Notes: a model not told the origin generated them from the letters alone. DNA of 64,000 nt from Flavobacterium chungbukense (GCF_020805785.1 NZ_JAJGZV010000002.1:434001-498000); one strand, 5' to 3'; positions 7,753 through 15,943 are shown, numbered from the stretch's first letter. A program made the numbers and translations.

Positions 7753-8412
7753 ATGTCAATAGCATCAAATTTAAATACGATTAAAGCAACTTTACCTGAG
7801 CACGTAACTCTAGTTGCCGTTTCAAAAACAAAACCTGTTTCAGACTTGATGCAGGCTTATGAAGCTGGGCAGCGTATTTTTGGAGAAAACAAAATTCAGG
7901 AAATGACTGAAAAATGGGAAGAAATGCCAAAAGACATTCAATGGCATATGATTGGTCATGTCCAGTCCAATAAAGTCAAATTTATGGCGCCTTACGTTAC
8001 TTTGATTCATGGCGTTGACAGTTTGAAATTATTGCAGGAAATCAACAAACAAGCTTTAAAAAACAACAGAACAATAGATTGTCTTCTTCAAATCTATATC
8101 GCTGAAGAAGAATCTAAATTTGGTTTGGATGAAAATGAATTAACTGAACTTTTAACTTCTGTGGAGTTCAAAGAGTTGAAAAATATTCGTATCTTGGGTT
8201 TAATGGGAATGGCAACTTTTACCGAAGACCATAACCAGATAAAAAAAGAATTCACCCATTTAAAATCGATTTTTGATTCGATAGAAGAACAGAAAGCTGA
8301 TAACTGCACACTGAATACTATATCAATGGGAATGTCCGGAGATTATCAATTAGCAATAGAATGCGGAAGTACAATGGTGCGCATTGGAAGTAGCATTTTT
8401 GGAGGAAGATAA
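7753..8412 (+). CDS. YggS-family pyridoxal-phosphate homeostasis protein
   Basis: A 219-residue PLP-binding protein of the YggS/PROSC family, which has an alanine-racemase-like barrel without known catalytic activity and buffers cellular pyridoxal phosphate. The PLP lysine is in TLVAVSKTKPVSDLM. Other family blocks are IFGENKIQEM, WHMIGHVQSNKVK, HGVDSLKLLQEI, ILGLMGMATF and the phosphate-binding TISMGMSGDYQLAIECGSTMVRIGSSIFG near the end. The ATG at 7753 gives the normal N-terminus (MSIASNLNTIKATLPEHVTL). An earlier in-frame start at 7711 would overlap the preceding gene and adds only residues foreign to the family. Confidence 0.93.
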   Translation: MSIASNLNTIKATLPEHVTLVAVSKTKPVSDLMQAYEAGQRIFGENKIQEMTEKWEEMPKDIQWHMIGHVQSNKVKFMAPYVTLIHGVDSLKLLQEINKQALKNNRTIDCLLQIYIAEEESKFGLDENELTELLTSVEFKELKNIRILGLMGMATFTEDHNQIKKEFTHLKSIFDSIEEQKADNCTLNTISMGMSGDYQLAIECGSTMVRIGSSIFGGR

Positions 8413-8500
8413 TTTCGACACCAAATCCTGTAAAGCGAACAAATAATAGGCTTTTACAGAAAAAAAACTGAATACTAAAAACTGAGACTGAACACTGAAT

Positions 8501-9862
8501 TTGTACGCAATACTTGACATAGAAACCACTGGAGGACAATTTAATGAAGAGGGAATTACCGAAATCGCCATCTATAAATTTGATGGACATGAAGTAATTG
8601 ACCAGTTCATAAGCCTCGTTAATCCCGAAATTCCTATTCAGCCGTTTGTAGTAAAACTGACTGGGATAAATAATGCTATGTTACAGTCTGCACCAAAATT
8701 TTACGAAATAGCAAAACGTATTATCGAAATTACTTCAGACTGTGTTATTGTTGCTCACAATGCATCTTTTGACTATAGAATTTTACGAACAGAATTTAGA
8801 CGTTTGGGCTACGATTTTGAAGCCAAAACACTTTGTACTGTAGAATTAGCAAAAAAATTAATTCCAGAACAGCCATCTTACAGTTTAGGAAAATTAGTTC
8901 GTGCACTAGGAATCCCAATGGCAGACAGACATCGTGCCAGCGGCGATGCGATGGCAACTACAAAACTGTTTAAAATGCTTTTAGAGAAAGATGTCGAAAA
9001 AACAATTGTAAAAGATTTTATAAAATTAGAATTAGAAAAAGGAATTGCACCAAAATTCTTAGATCTCATAAATCAAATGCCTGCTAAAACGGGTGTTTAT
9101 TATATTTATAATGAAGCTGGCACTTTAATCTATATTGGTAAAAGCCAAAATATCAAGAAAAGAATGAACCAGCATTTTACCGGAATTACAACTAAAAGTA
9201 AAAGAATTCAAGCACAAGTTTTCAGGATTACTTATGAAGAAACTGGCAGCGAATTAATTGCACTATTAAAGGAAAGTCAGGAAGTAAAAGTAAATCGTCC
9301 GAGATACAATCGTTCTCAGAAAAAATCAGTTTTCCCTTTTGCTTTATATGCAGAAAAAGATGCTAACGGTTACATCAATCTGAAACTCGAAAAAGCAGAT
9401 GGTCGTAAAAAAGAAATCACATCATTTGCTTCATTGCAAGAAGGAAAAAATGCGCTTTTCAAATTTACTGCAAAATATTTTTTGTGTCAAAAACTGACAG
9501 GATTATATCAAAGTAAAAAAGAATGTTTTCAATATAAAATAAAAGAATGTGACGGCGCTTGCATTGGCGAATTTCCTGCTGAAACATACAATTTGCGAGT
9601 ACAGCAGTTTATTTCAGAAAACAGTTTCGAAAATAAAAGCATGATCTTAATCGACAGAGGCAGAAATGTAAATGAAAGAAGCGCTATTTTAATAGAAAAC
9701 GGAACATTCAAAGGTTACGCTTATTACGATTTAAATTATCAAATTACGAATATTGAAATCCTAAAAAACATTCTAATTCCAATGCAGCATAATCGCGATG
9801 TAAAGAATATTATTCAAAACTACATCCGAAAAAGCAAATCACTTAAAATCATGCATTTTTAA
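8501..9862 (+). CDS. DEDDh exonuclease-GIY-YIG endonuclease fusion
   Basis: A 453-residue protein joining two nuclease domains. Residues 1-170 are a DnaQ/epsilon-like 3'-5' exonuclease: YAILDIETTGG carries the DxE of ExoI, VIVAHNASFDYRIL the ExoII region, and HRASGDAMATTKLF the H-x4-D of ExoIII. Residues 190-280 are a UvrC/Cho-like GIY-YIG domain (KTGVYYIYNEAGTLIYIGKSQNIKKRMNQHF, with the later E of GSELIALLKESQEVK). The remaining 170 residues are a UvrC-like extension with a QKLTG-CFQYKIKECDGACIG segment. The start is TTG: an in-frame stop at 8489-8491 leaves no ATG before the first catalytic residues. A repair role is likely by analogy with Cho and UvrC. Confidence 0.88.
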   Translation: MYAILDIETTGGQFNEEGITEIAIYKFDGHEVIDQFISLVNPEIPIQPFVVKLTGINNAMLQSAPKFYEIAKRIIEITSDCVIVAHNASFDYRILRTEFRRLGYDFEAKTLCTVELAKKLIPEQPSYSLGKLVRALGIPMADRHRASGDAMATTKLFKMLLEKDVEKTIVKDFIKLELEKGIAPKFLDLINQMPAKTGVYYIYNEAGTLIYIGKSQNIKKRMNQHFTGITTKSKRIQAQVFRITYEETGSELIALLKESQEVKVNRPRYNRSQKKSVFPFALYAEKDANGYINLKLEKADGRKKEITSFASLQEGKNALFKFTAKYFLCQKLTGLYQSKKECFQYKIKECDGACIGEFPAETYNLRVQQFISENSFENKSMILIDRGRNVNERSAILIENGTFKGYAYYDLNYQITNIEILKNILIPMQHNRDVKNIIQNYIRKSKSLKIMHF

Positions 9863-9892
9863 TCAATCAAAACTTTCATTATCTTTAAAGAT

Positions 9893-10732
9893 ATGAAGCA
9901 CAAAAAATCACAATACGAAATCTTTAGAGAAAAAGTCAAAATCATTCTATATGGCACAAACACCATATTAGGCAGAATGTTCGATTTAGTATTGTTAGGT
10001 TTGATTTTACTGAGTGTACTTTTGATAATGCTAGATACCGTTCAAGGAATCAGCTCAAAATATCACGAACAATTGCTTGTCTGCGAATGGATAATTACGG
10101 TCTTTTTTACCATTGAATATATTTTAAGGATAATATCCATACAAAAACCCGTAAAATACATTTTCAGCTTTTACGGAATCATCGATTTACTTGCCGTTTT
10201 ACCAATGTATTTGTCGATTTTTTTTCCTGGCGCAAGCATTTTATCAATCGTAAGAGCATTGCGTTTTCTTAGATTATTTAAAATTTTGCATATTCCGCAA
10301 ATCAACCATCAATCATTACAATTAAAAGAAGCCATAGAAGCCAGTAAAGAAAAAATTCTGGTTTTCATCTATTTTGTCCTAATCAGCACCGTAATAATTG
10401 GTACAATAATGTATTTGGTCGAAGGACGAGAATCAGGTTTTACAAGTATTCCAATGGGAATTTATTGGACAATTGTAACTTTAACAACAGTAGGTTACGG
10501 AGACATTTCGCCACAAACGCCTCTTGGGCAATTTATAGCCGCTTTTGTAATGATTTTAGGTTACGGAATCATTGCCGTTCCAACTGGAATTGTAACTGCT
10601 GAGTTTGCCAAAAGCAGTCTAAGAAACAATTCTGTGAGCGGAAAAAAAACATGCAGAAAATGTCAGTCACAGGTTCATTTCGACAATGCAAAATATTGTT
10701 ATGAATGCGGAACTGAACTGCCAAATAATTAA
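9893..10732 (+). CDS. Voltage-gated potassium channel with C-terminal zinc ribbon
   Basis: A 279-residue six-helix Kv-type channel subunit. Helices S1-S3 are at about residues 30-48, 62-82 and 90-110. S4 holds a regular arginine ladder (RALRFLRLFKIL, Arg121/124/127). S5 is at 154-176, a pore helix follows at 190-198, the selectivity filter TVGYGD is at 199-204, and S6 at 212-235. It should form a tetrameric potassium-selective pore in the cytoplasmic membrane. The cytoplasmic tail, from 250 on, carries two CxxC pairs (Cys254/257 and Cys269/272), a zinc-ribbon that is uncommon at this place. It is a single gene, and I see no regulator nearby. Confidence 0.9.
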   Translation: MKHKKSQYEIFREKVKIILYGTNTILGRMFDLVLLGLILLSVLLIMLDTVQGISSKYHEQLLVCEWIITVFFTIEYILRIISIQKPVKYIFSFYGIIDLLAVLPMYLSIFFPGASILSIVRALRFLRLFKILHIPQINHQSLQLKEAIEASKEKILVFIYFVLISTVIIGTIMYLVEGRESGFTSIPMGIYWTIVTLTTVGYGDISPQTPLGQFIAAFVMILGYGIIAVPTGIVTAEFAKSSLRNNSVSGKKTCRKCQSQVHFDNAKYCYECGTELPNN

Positions 10733-10740
10733 TTTTTAGA

Positions 10741-10880
10741 AGCTAATCCAGCTGTACATTGCAACTCCTCCTTATATTTGTAATTTTTTAAGGCCTAAAA
10801 GGAGCTTCCGCTGGTCGCTCTTTTACACCAAAAAAATTCAACAAATATAAGTCCGGGGTTTCCATTTCCATCTGGGCTAA
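10741..10880. repeat. Intergenic palindromic element before miaA
   Basis: CTTATATTTGT (10771-10781) and ACAAATATAAG (10841-10851) are exact reverse complements flanking a 59-base interior, and imperfect pairing continues outwards (CTCCT against the GGGG stretch). Unlike its surroundings it is GC-rich in places. It looks like an inserted repeat element. The contained TATATTTG could also act as a -7 box. Confidence 0.4.
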
Positions 10881-10885
10881 AAAAT

Positions 10886-11806
10886 ATGAAATACCTAATT
10901 ACCATTGTCGGACCAACAGCTATAGGCAAAACAGCCTTGAGTATTGCTTTGGCACAACATTTTAAATGCGAAATTGTTTCTTGCGACAGCCGTCAGTTTT
11001 TTAAAGAAATGACAATTGGAACTGCAGTTCCTAATCAACAAGAATTAAACTCTGCCAAACATCATTTCATTCAAAATAAATCTATTTTTGAGAATTATAC
11101 CGTTGGCGATTACGAAAAAGAAGCATTAGAAAAAATCGGAGAATTATTTAAAACCAATGATTTTGCAATTTTCATTGGCGGTTCAGGATTATACGTTGAT
11201 GCTATTTTAAAAGGTTTCGACGAATTTCCAGAAATCGATCCAAAAGTTCGTTTAGGAGTAAATTCAAACTACGAAAAACTCGGAATTGAATATCTTCAGG
11301 AACAGCTAAAAAATTTAGATCCAGATTATTACCAAAAAATAACTTTAGAAAATCCTCAGACTTTACAAAATCCACAACGAATGATGCGTTTTGTAGAAGT
11401 TTGCATTGGAGCGCAACAACCCTATTCCTCATTTCTAAATCAAAAGAAAAACAATAGAGACTTCACTCCTATATTAATCGGATTAGATGCTGATAGAGAA
11501 ATTATTTACAGTCGAATCAACCAGCGTGTTGACATCATGATGAATGAAGGTTTACTCGAAGAAGCAAAAGCCTTATATCCTAATAAAGCGTTAAATGCGC
11601 TTCAAACGGTCGGTTATAGAGAATTATTTAGTTATTTTGACGGAGAATTCACTTTACCTTTTGCAGTCGAAGAAATCAAAAAAAACACGCGAAGATTTTC
11701 TAAAAGACAATTAACGTGGTTCAAACGAAACGAAAATACCAAGTGGTTTGATTATGCTTTAGATAGAAAAGAAATCATAAAGTACATAGAAAATCTAGTA
11801 AAATGA
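10886..11806 (+). CDS. miaA: tRNA dimethylallyltransferase MiaA
   Basis: A 306-residue MiaA, which transfers a dimethylallyl group to N6 of adenosine-37 in tRNAs that read codons starting with U. The P-loop GPTAIGKTALSIALA is at residues 8-22. It is followed by the family motif CEIVSCDSRQFFKEMTIGTAVP (Asp for catalysis), HHFIQNKSI, and GGSGLYVDAILKGFDEFP. The C-terminal NALQTVGYRELFSYFDG and TRRFSKRQLTWFKRNENTKWFD segments bind tRNA. The length is normal. Its stop overlaps the start of the next small gene (ATGA at 11803-11806), which points to translational coupling. Confidence 0.96.
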   Translation: MKYLITIVGPTAIGKTALSIALAQHFKCEIVSCDSRQFFKEMTIGTAVPNQQELNSAKHHFIQNKSIFENYTVGDYEKEALEKIGELFKTNDFAIFIGGSGLYVDAILKGFDEFPEIDPKVRLGVNSNYEKLGIEYLQEQLKNLDPDYYQKITLENPQTLQNPQRMMRFVEVCIGAQQPYSSFLNQKKNNRDFTPILIGLDADREIIYSRINQRVDIMMNEGLLEEAKALYPNKALNALQTVGYRELFSYFDGEFTLPFAVEEIKKNTRRFSKRQLTWFKRNENTKWFDYALDRKEIIKYIENLVK

Positions 11807-12018
11807 AGTTTTTAAAACTGATAGGAAATATTTCTTTTATTTTTTGCACTATAGTTTTAACAATAGCATTTTCTATAGCATTAAATGAAAAAATTAAAAA
11901 ACCACATTTTAAAAATTTAAATACAACTGAATTTATAATTTTTGGAATAATATTATTTTCTCTTATTTTCATAAGTTTTAAAATAGTCTCATCGTATTTC
12001 AAAAAATCTAATAGTTAA
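11803..12018 (+). CDS. Small two-helix membrane protein, unknown
   Basis: A 71-residue protein of two hydrophobic helices, residues 5-25 (LIGNISFIFCTIVLTIAFSIA) and 43-62 (FIIFGIILFSLIFISFKIVS), joined by a Lys/Asn-rich loop, with a basic C-terminus. The ATG overlaps the miaA stop by four bases. I do not recognise the family. The overlap supports real translation, but only comparison with other genomes would show it to be conserved. Confidence 0.5.
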   Translation: MKFLKLIGNISFIFCTIVLTIAFSIALNEKIKKPHFKNLNTTEFIIFGIILFSLIFISFKIVSSYFKKSNS

Positions 12019-12087
12019 TCTTTTTTCTTTATTCTATTTCCCGCAGAAAAAATCTAAAATCAACAATCTAAAATCTAAAATTATAAA

Positions 12088-12834
12088 ATGCCAATATCTC
12101 CTAATTTCACATCAGTTTTAAGCAAAGACTGGGAAATCAATTTCACACAATGCACACCAACAGGTTACTTAAAATATACCGATTTGTGTAATATTTTGCA
12201 ATTAACTGCGGCAGCACATTCAGAAATTGGAGGAATTAGTTTTTATGACATGCAGGAATTTCACCAAGCATGGGTTTTAAGCCGTATGCGAGTAGAAGTT
12301 CACGCTTTACCAAAATGGCAAGATGTTGTTACCGTAAAAACATGGATTAATAGTCTAGAAAATTCACGTTCAGTTCGTGCACTGGAAATGTATGTAAACG
12401 GTGAAAAAATCGTTGGTTGCGAAACGTATTGGGCTGTTTTTAATACGCAAGCGCGTCGTCCGGAAGCTTTGGCACTTCCTTATGAACATTTCGAATTATT
12501 CCCAGAAAACAGAGCCACAGAAGAAGGCTTTTCTAAAATAAACATCAATCACGAAAAAGAAGCTGTTTTTGAAAAAACCGTTTATTTATCTGATTTAGAT
12601 ATTGTAAATCACGTAAATAACGTAAAATATCTGGAATGGTGTCTAGATCACGTTGATCCAAAAAGAATCATGAAACAAGAAGTAAAAAGCTTCGAAATGA
12701 ATTTCATGAAAGAGCTTTCATTAAAAGATAATGTTGTAATCCACGAAAGTGAAGACGATGATCATACAACAGCAACATTCAGCATTACAAAAGGCGAAAA
12801 GACGTGTTTTGCGTTAGAATTGCATTGGAAGTAA
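12088..12834 (+). CDS. Acyl-ACP thioesterase
   Basis: A 248-residue double hot-dog thioesterase of the FatA/FatB type, which releases fatty acids from acyl carrier protein in the cytoplasm. The first hot-dog half has TPTGYLKYTDLCNILQLTAAAHSEIGG, HQAWVLSRMRVEVHALPKW and the strand VTVKTWINSLENSRSVRALEMY. The second half holds the catalytic region LDIVNHVNNVKYLEWCLDHVD, with the Asn and His (NHVNN) known as catalytic in plant and bacterial members. The length is right for the bacterial group. It stands alone, preceded by a short spacer full of AATCTAAAAT repeats and followed by a palindromic repeat and a terminator. Confidence 0.88.
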   Translation: MPISPNFTSVLSKDWEINFTQCTPTGYLKYTDLCNILQLTAAAHSEIGGISFYDMQEFHQAWVLSRMRVEVHALPKWQDVVTVKTWINSLENSRSVRALEMYVNGEKIVGCETYWAVFNTQARRPEALALPYEHFELFPENRATEEGFSKININHEKEAVFEKTVYLSDLDIVNHVNNVKYLEWCLDHVDPKRIMKQEVKSFEMNFMKELSLKDNVVIHESEDDDHTTATFSITKGEKTCFALELHWK

Positions 12835-12873
12835 AAGAAATATTTTTGTTTAATCTACAAAATTACCACAATC

Positions 12874-12977
12874 TTGTCATTTCGACGTAAGGAGAAATCA
12901 CATTCGAAACTCTACAAAGATTGGCGAATCTCTTTGTGTAAATACTAGTGCGATTTCTCCTTACGTCGAAATGACAA
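12874..12977. repeat. 104-bp palindromic repeat, GTCATTTCGAC family, copy 1
   Basis: The outer arms (12874-12899 and 12952-12977) are perfect 26-base reverse complements beginning TTGTCATTTCGAC. The centre holds the asymmetric core CAAAGATTGGCGAA. Copies with the same arm and core are at 16234-16400 and 62641-62744. Confidence 0.85.
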
Positions 12978-13004
12978 ACTTTGCGAATAAACTCATGATA
13001 AAAA

Positions 13005-13036
13005 CAAAAAACGATGCAAATTGCATCGTTTTTTTT
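13005..13036. terminator. Terminator between convergent genes
   Basis: ACGATGCA (13011-13018) pairs with TGCATCGT (13022-13029), extended by an A-run and a T-run. It can stop both the thioesterase gene and the minus-strand TPR gene. Confidence 0.8.
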
Positions 13037-13041
13037 CAAAA

Positions 13042-13575
13042 TCATTTAGATTTCTTTTTAGAACTTTTCTTTGTTCTTTTCTCTTTCTTCTTTTTAAGCA
13101 AATCAATTTTATTTTCAATTCTTTTCTCAACATCTGTAATATCAGATTCATAATTAAATTGCAATAAATGAAGTTTCGCATTTTTAATCTCTTTTAATGC
13201 TTTTTTAAACTCATTTTGCGCTTCCAAAAGAATTGCTTTCTTGATGTAAATCTCTGATTTGTTGATTCCTTTAACTGTTAAGGCAAAATCGATTAACTTT
13301 TGTGCTTCTTCATAATCTTCGTTTAAAATCAATGTTTTTAAATAGTATGGATATACTTCAAGAGCATCAATATTAATCGACAAAGCTTGCTGAAAATAGG
13401 ATTTTGCTTCTTCATAATTCAATAATTGTTCTGCCTGAATTCTTCCGTACAAACACAAAACCATCGTGTTTTTATCATCATAAGAAAAGGCATAATCCAA
13501 AGATTCTATTGTTCCTTCGAGCCAAAAAGGATAATTATCCAAAGCCTGAAAAAGGTATTTATCTGTTGTTTTCAT
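13042..13575 (-). CDS. TPR protein with lysine-rich tail, downstream of prfH
   Basis: A 177-residue helical protein. Tetratricopeptide-like units are visible: YDDKNTMVLCLYGRIQAEQLLNYEEAKSYFQQALSI at about 32-68, YPYYLKTLILNEDYEEAQKLIDFAL at 75-100, and SEIYIKKAILLEAQNEFKKALKEIKNAKLH at 107-135. After that the chain becomes a coiled, charged segment ending in about 20 residues that are nearly all Lys, Arg and Ser. Such a tail suggests nucleic-acid binding. It lies 75 bases downstream of prfH on the same strand, with no terminator and no -7 box between, so it may be the third gene of the rtcB-prfH unit. No function is known. Confidence 0.7.
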   Translation of the reverse strand: MKTTDKYLFQALDNYPFWLEGTIESLDYAFSYDDKNTMVLCLYGRIQAEQLLNYEEAKSYFQQALSINIDALEVYPYYLKTLILNEDYEEAQKLIDFALTVKGINKSEIYIKKAILLEAQNEFKKALKEIKNAKLHLLQFNYESDITDVEKRIENKIDLLKKKKEKRTKKSSKKKSK

Positions 13576-13650
13576 TTTATGTGTTGATATTTATTGTTTT
13601 TTTGGTCACATATAATTCGCATATCATCATTGTGTTTTGCGACCAAGTTT

Positions 13651-14340
13651 TTAATTATGCTCATTTCTTAAATCTGTTTTTAATTTCTGACGAGTTCCTT
13701 TGTAGCTTTTCTCCACTTTGTTCTTTTTAAAATCACTTCCAGTAAAAGTCCTAACAGGATTTCCACGCTCAATGTTAAGCTGATTTTCCCATTGTTTTCC
13801 TATATGGTTTTTAAGCTGGATAAGTTTTTCGTCTTCTATCTTTTTTAATAATCTTTCTTTTGCCAGTTTTTTGTTTTGGTGTTGCGAACGGCTGTCCATA
13901 GAAACCACTGTAATTCCTGTTGGAATATGCGTTGCGCGAATCGCCGAACTTACTTTGTTCACGTGTTGGCCACCTGCACCTGAACTTCTCATTGCCTGAT
14001 ATTGAATATCATTTTCTGAAACTGACGCATTTTTCTGCGGTTCGATCTCAAAAATTCCAATGAACCAATTTTTGCGTTTGTGCATTTTCCGAAACTGATT
14101 TTGACCAATCCATTGAATGGTTCCAACCCAAGATTTCACAAACTGCTCTGCATCTGTTCCTTTTACAGCAATAGAAGCAGTTTCAACCGTTCCGTTTTCC
14201 TGACCTGCTTCACGCTGAAGTAAAACAGTTTCTAAATTTTGATTCTGTGCTTCTTCCAAAACTTTTTTAAGCACTTGAGCAGCAACCCAAGTGCATTCCG
14301 CAGGTCCGCGACCTGCTGTTATTTGAATTATTTTTTCCAT
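13651..14340 (-). CDS. prfH: Peptide chain release factor-like protein PrfH
   Basis: A 229-residue RF-1/RF-2 relative lacking the N-terminal domain and the codon-reading motifs of ordinary release factors. It opens with the PrfH signature IIQITAGRGPAECTWVAAQVLKKVL. The peptidyl-hydrolase loop SSGAGGQHVNKVSSAIRATH follows (GGQ at 123-125), then VVSMDSRSQHQNKKLAKERL and the tail NPVRTFTGSDFKKNKVEKSYKGTRQ. PrfH is encoded with RtcB in many bacteria. The pair is reported to rescue and repair ribosomes whose 16S rRNA has been cut in the decoding centre, as by colicin E3-type toxins. It starts 14 bases after rtcB, so they form one operon. Confidence 0.93.
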   Translation of the reverse strand: MEKIIQITAGRGPAECTWVAAQVLKKVLEEAQNQNLETVLLQREAGQENGTVETASIAVKGTDAEQFVKSWVGTIQWIGQNQFRKMHKRKNWFIGIFEIEPQKNASVSENDIQYQAMRSSGAGGQHVNKVSSAIRATHIPTGITVVSMDSRSQHQNKKLAKERLLKKIEDEKLIQLKNHIGKQWENQLNIERGNPVRTFTGSDFKKNKVEKSYKGTRQKLKTDLRNEHN

Positions 14341-14354
14341 TTTAATGTCTCTTT

Positions 14355-15746
14355 TTAGCGATCCATTCTAACAATTTTAGGTATAAAAGTTCCGAGAACT
14401 TCAACCAAATCAGTTTGGTTTGCCATCACTTTGGTAATGTCTTTGTACGCCATAGGAGCCTCGTCAATATTGCCTCCAATCAAGGTTACGTCATTAGCTT
14501 TCAAAACCTTTTTGATTTCGCTTTGCGTAAAAGTACTTTTACATTTCGCTCTTGAAAACAAACGTCCTGCGCCATGCGATGCCGAATTTAAACTCTCAGT
14601 ATTTCCTTTACCTTTCACTATGTAACCAGGTGCCGTCATCGAACCTGGAATTATTCCCAACTGTCCTTTAGCTGCAGGAGTTGCGCCTTTTCTATGCACA
14701 ATACATTCTTGACCGTTTACCATTTCTTTCCATGCAAAATTGTGATGATTCTCAATTGTAACCACTACTCTTTTCCCTATCGCTTTGGCAATTCGTCTGT
14801 GAATATCATCATGACAGGCTTTTGCATATTCTCCAGCTAAATTCATTGCCAGCCAATATTCTTGACCATCATGAGTGTTTAGATCTAACCAAGCCAAATG
14901 CTGTACATTTTTAGGTAACGGACATTGTTTTGTTGCTAAATAAGTATAATGCTTTGCAATGTTTGCACCTAAACCACGCGAACCACTATGTGAAAGAACT
15001 GCAAAATATTCGCCTTTTTCCAATTTCCATTCGTTCTCTGGATTTTCGATTTTAGCAATTCCAAATTCTACGAAATGGTTTCCTCCGCCCGAACTTCCTA
15101 ATTGCTTGTACGCTTTTGGTAAAAGATTCTTCAACAATGGAATATCCTGAAATTCACTTTTATAAAAAACTTCATGATCTACTCTTGAAGCGTGTGTTTC
15201 ATACATTCCAAACTTTGTATTATCTTTTAAAATTGCTTCTAACTGATGTTCTCTTCCTTTAAAATGAGATTCGGGTAAATCAAAAATAGAAAGACTCATA
15301 CGGCATCCAATGTCAACCCCAACTCCATATGGAATTACAGCATTGTCAGTTGCTAAAACTCCGCCAATTGGCAATCCATATCCTGAATGTGCATCTGGCA
15401 TTAAAGCTCCAGCCACTGAAATTGGCAGTTTCAACGAATCGTACAATTGAAATTTTGCTTGTTGATCGATTTCGTTTTCACCAAAAATAGTGAAAGGTAC
15501 TCTTGTCATTTTCAACTGATGCATTCTTACCTGAACTGGTTTTATCAAACCTTCAGCTACTTTTCCCCAAGTTCCGTTTCCTTCATACTTTTCAGGATTT
15601 AGTAAAACGTCTTTTGCTTCTGTTAGAATAGATTCTTTTTTTTCTCTTTTTCTATATCTGTTTATCTGCCCTAAGGCAATGTTTATTGAATTGTTCTTTG
15701 GAAAACCTAATTTAATCAGGTCTTTTCCGCTTAATTTATTTCCCAT
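14355..15746 (-). CDS. rtcB: RNA ligase RtcB, PrfH-linked (RtcB2 type)
   Basis: A 463-residue RtcB ligase, which joins RNA 2',3'-cyclic phosphate or 3'-phosphate ends to 5'-OH ends using GTP and manganese. Metal and guanylate sites are visible: MPDAHSGYGLPIGGVLA, GVGVDIGCRMSL (metal Cys), GSSGGGNHFVEFG, LSHSGSRGLGANIAKHY, ENHHNFAWKE, HRKGATPA and the guanylylated-His region NSASHGAGRLFSR. The N-terminus (GNKLSGKDLIKLGFPKNNSINIALGQI) is a feature of the PrfH-associated branch and is not seen in the E. coli type. It is the first gene of the rtcB-prfH unit. The 700 bases upstream hold no other gene on this strand apart from a possible 27-codon frame. Confidence 0.95.
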   Translation of the reverse strand: MGNKLSGKDLIKLGFPKNNSINIALGQINRYRKREKKESILTEAKDVLLNPEKYEGNGTWGKVAEGLIKPVQVRMHQLKMTRVPFTIFGENEIDQQAKFQLYDSLKLPISVAGALMPDAHSGYGLPIGGVLATDNAVIPYGVGVDIGCRMSLSIFDLPESHFKGREHQLEAILKDNTKFGMYETHASRVDHEVFYKSEFQDIPLLKNLLPKAYKQLGSSGGGNHFVEFGIAKIENPENEWKLEKGEYFAVLSHSGSRGLGANIAKHYTYLATKQCPLPKNVQHLAWLDLNTHDGQEYWLAMNLAGEYAKACHDDIHRRIAKAIGKRVVVTIENHHNFAWKEMVNGQECIVHRKGATPAAKGQLGIIPGSMTAPGYIVKGKGNTESLNSASHGAGRLFSRAKCKSTFTQSEIKKVLKANDVTLIGGNIDEAPMAYKDITKVMANQTDLVEVLGTFIPKIVRMDR

Positions 15747-15886
15747 AAATTATTTAATTAAACTTTATGCAGGTTCAAATCAACTTTAAATCAATAGATT
15801 AAAAATGAAATAAACATGCGAAATCTTATCCTTTTTGGATAAATAATAAATTGTTGTATTTCGGGAAAATTTGAAGTGTCTAGAAT

Positions 15887-15923
15887 AAAAAAAGCCCGAA
15901 ACTAAATGTCTTCGGGCTTTTTT
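15887..15923 (-). terminator. Strong terminator in the rtcB upstream region
   Basis: AAAAAAAGCCCGAA (15887-15900) pairs with TTCGGGCTTTTTT (15911-15923) around a 10-base loop. It is symmetrical and could act on both strands. No recognised gene ends here on either strand. The nearest candidate is the minus-strand 27-codon frame ending at 15944. Confidence 0.8.
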
Positions 15924-15943
15924 ATATATCTAAAAATGTATTT

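Noticed and set aside
12863..13181. Short open frames on both strands between the thioesterase and TPR genes
   Set aside because: They run through the palindromic repeat and the terminator and have low-complexity, non-protein-like composition.
13404..13730. 108-codon plus-strand frame across the prfH-TPR gap
   Set aside because: It is antisense to two real genes, its translation is Phe/Ile-rich low complexity, and it has no promoter-like signal.
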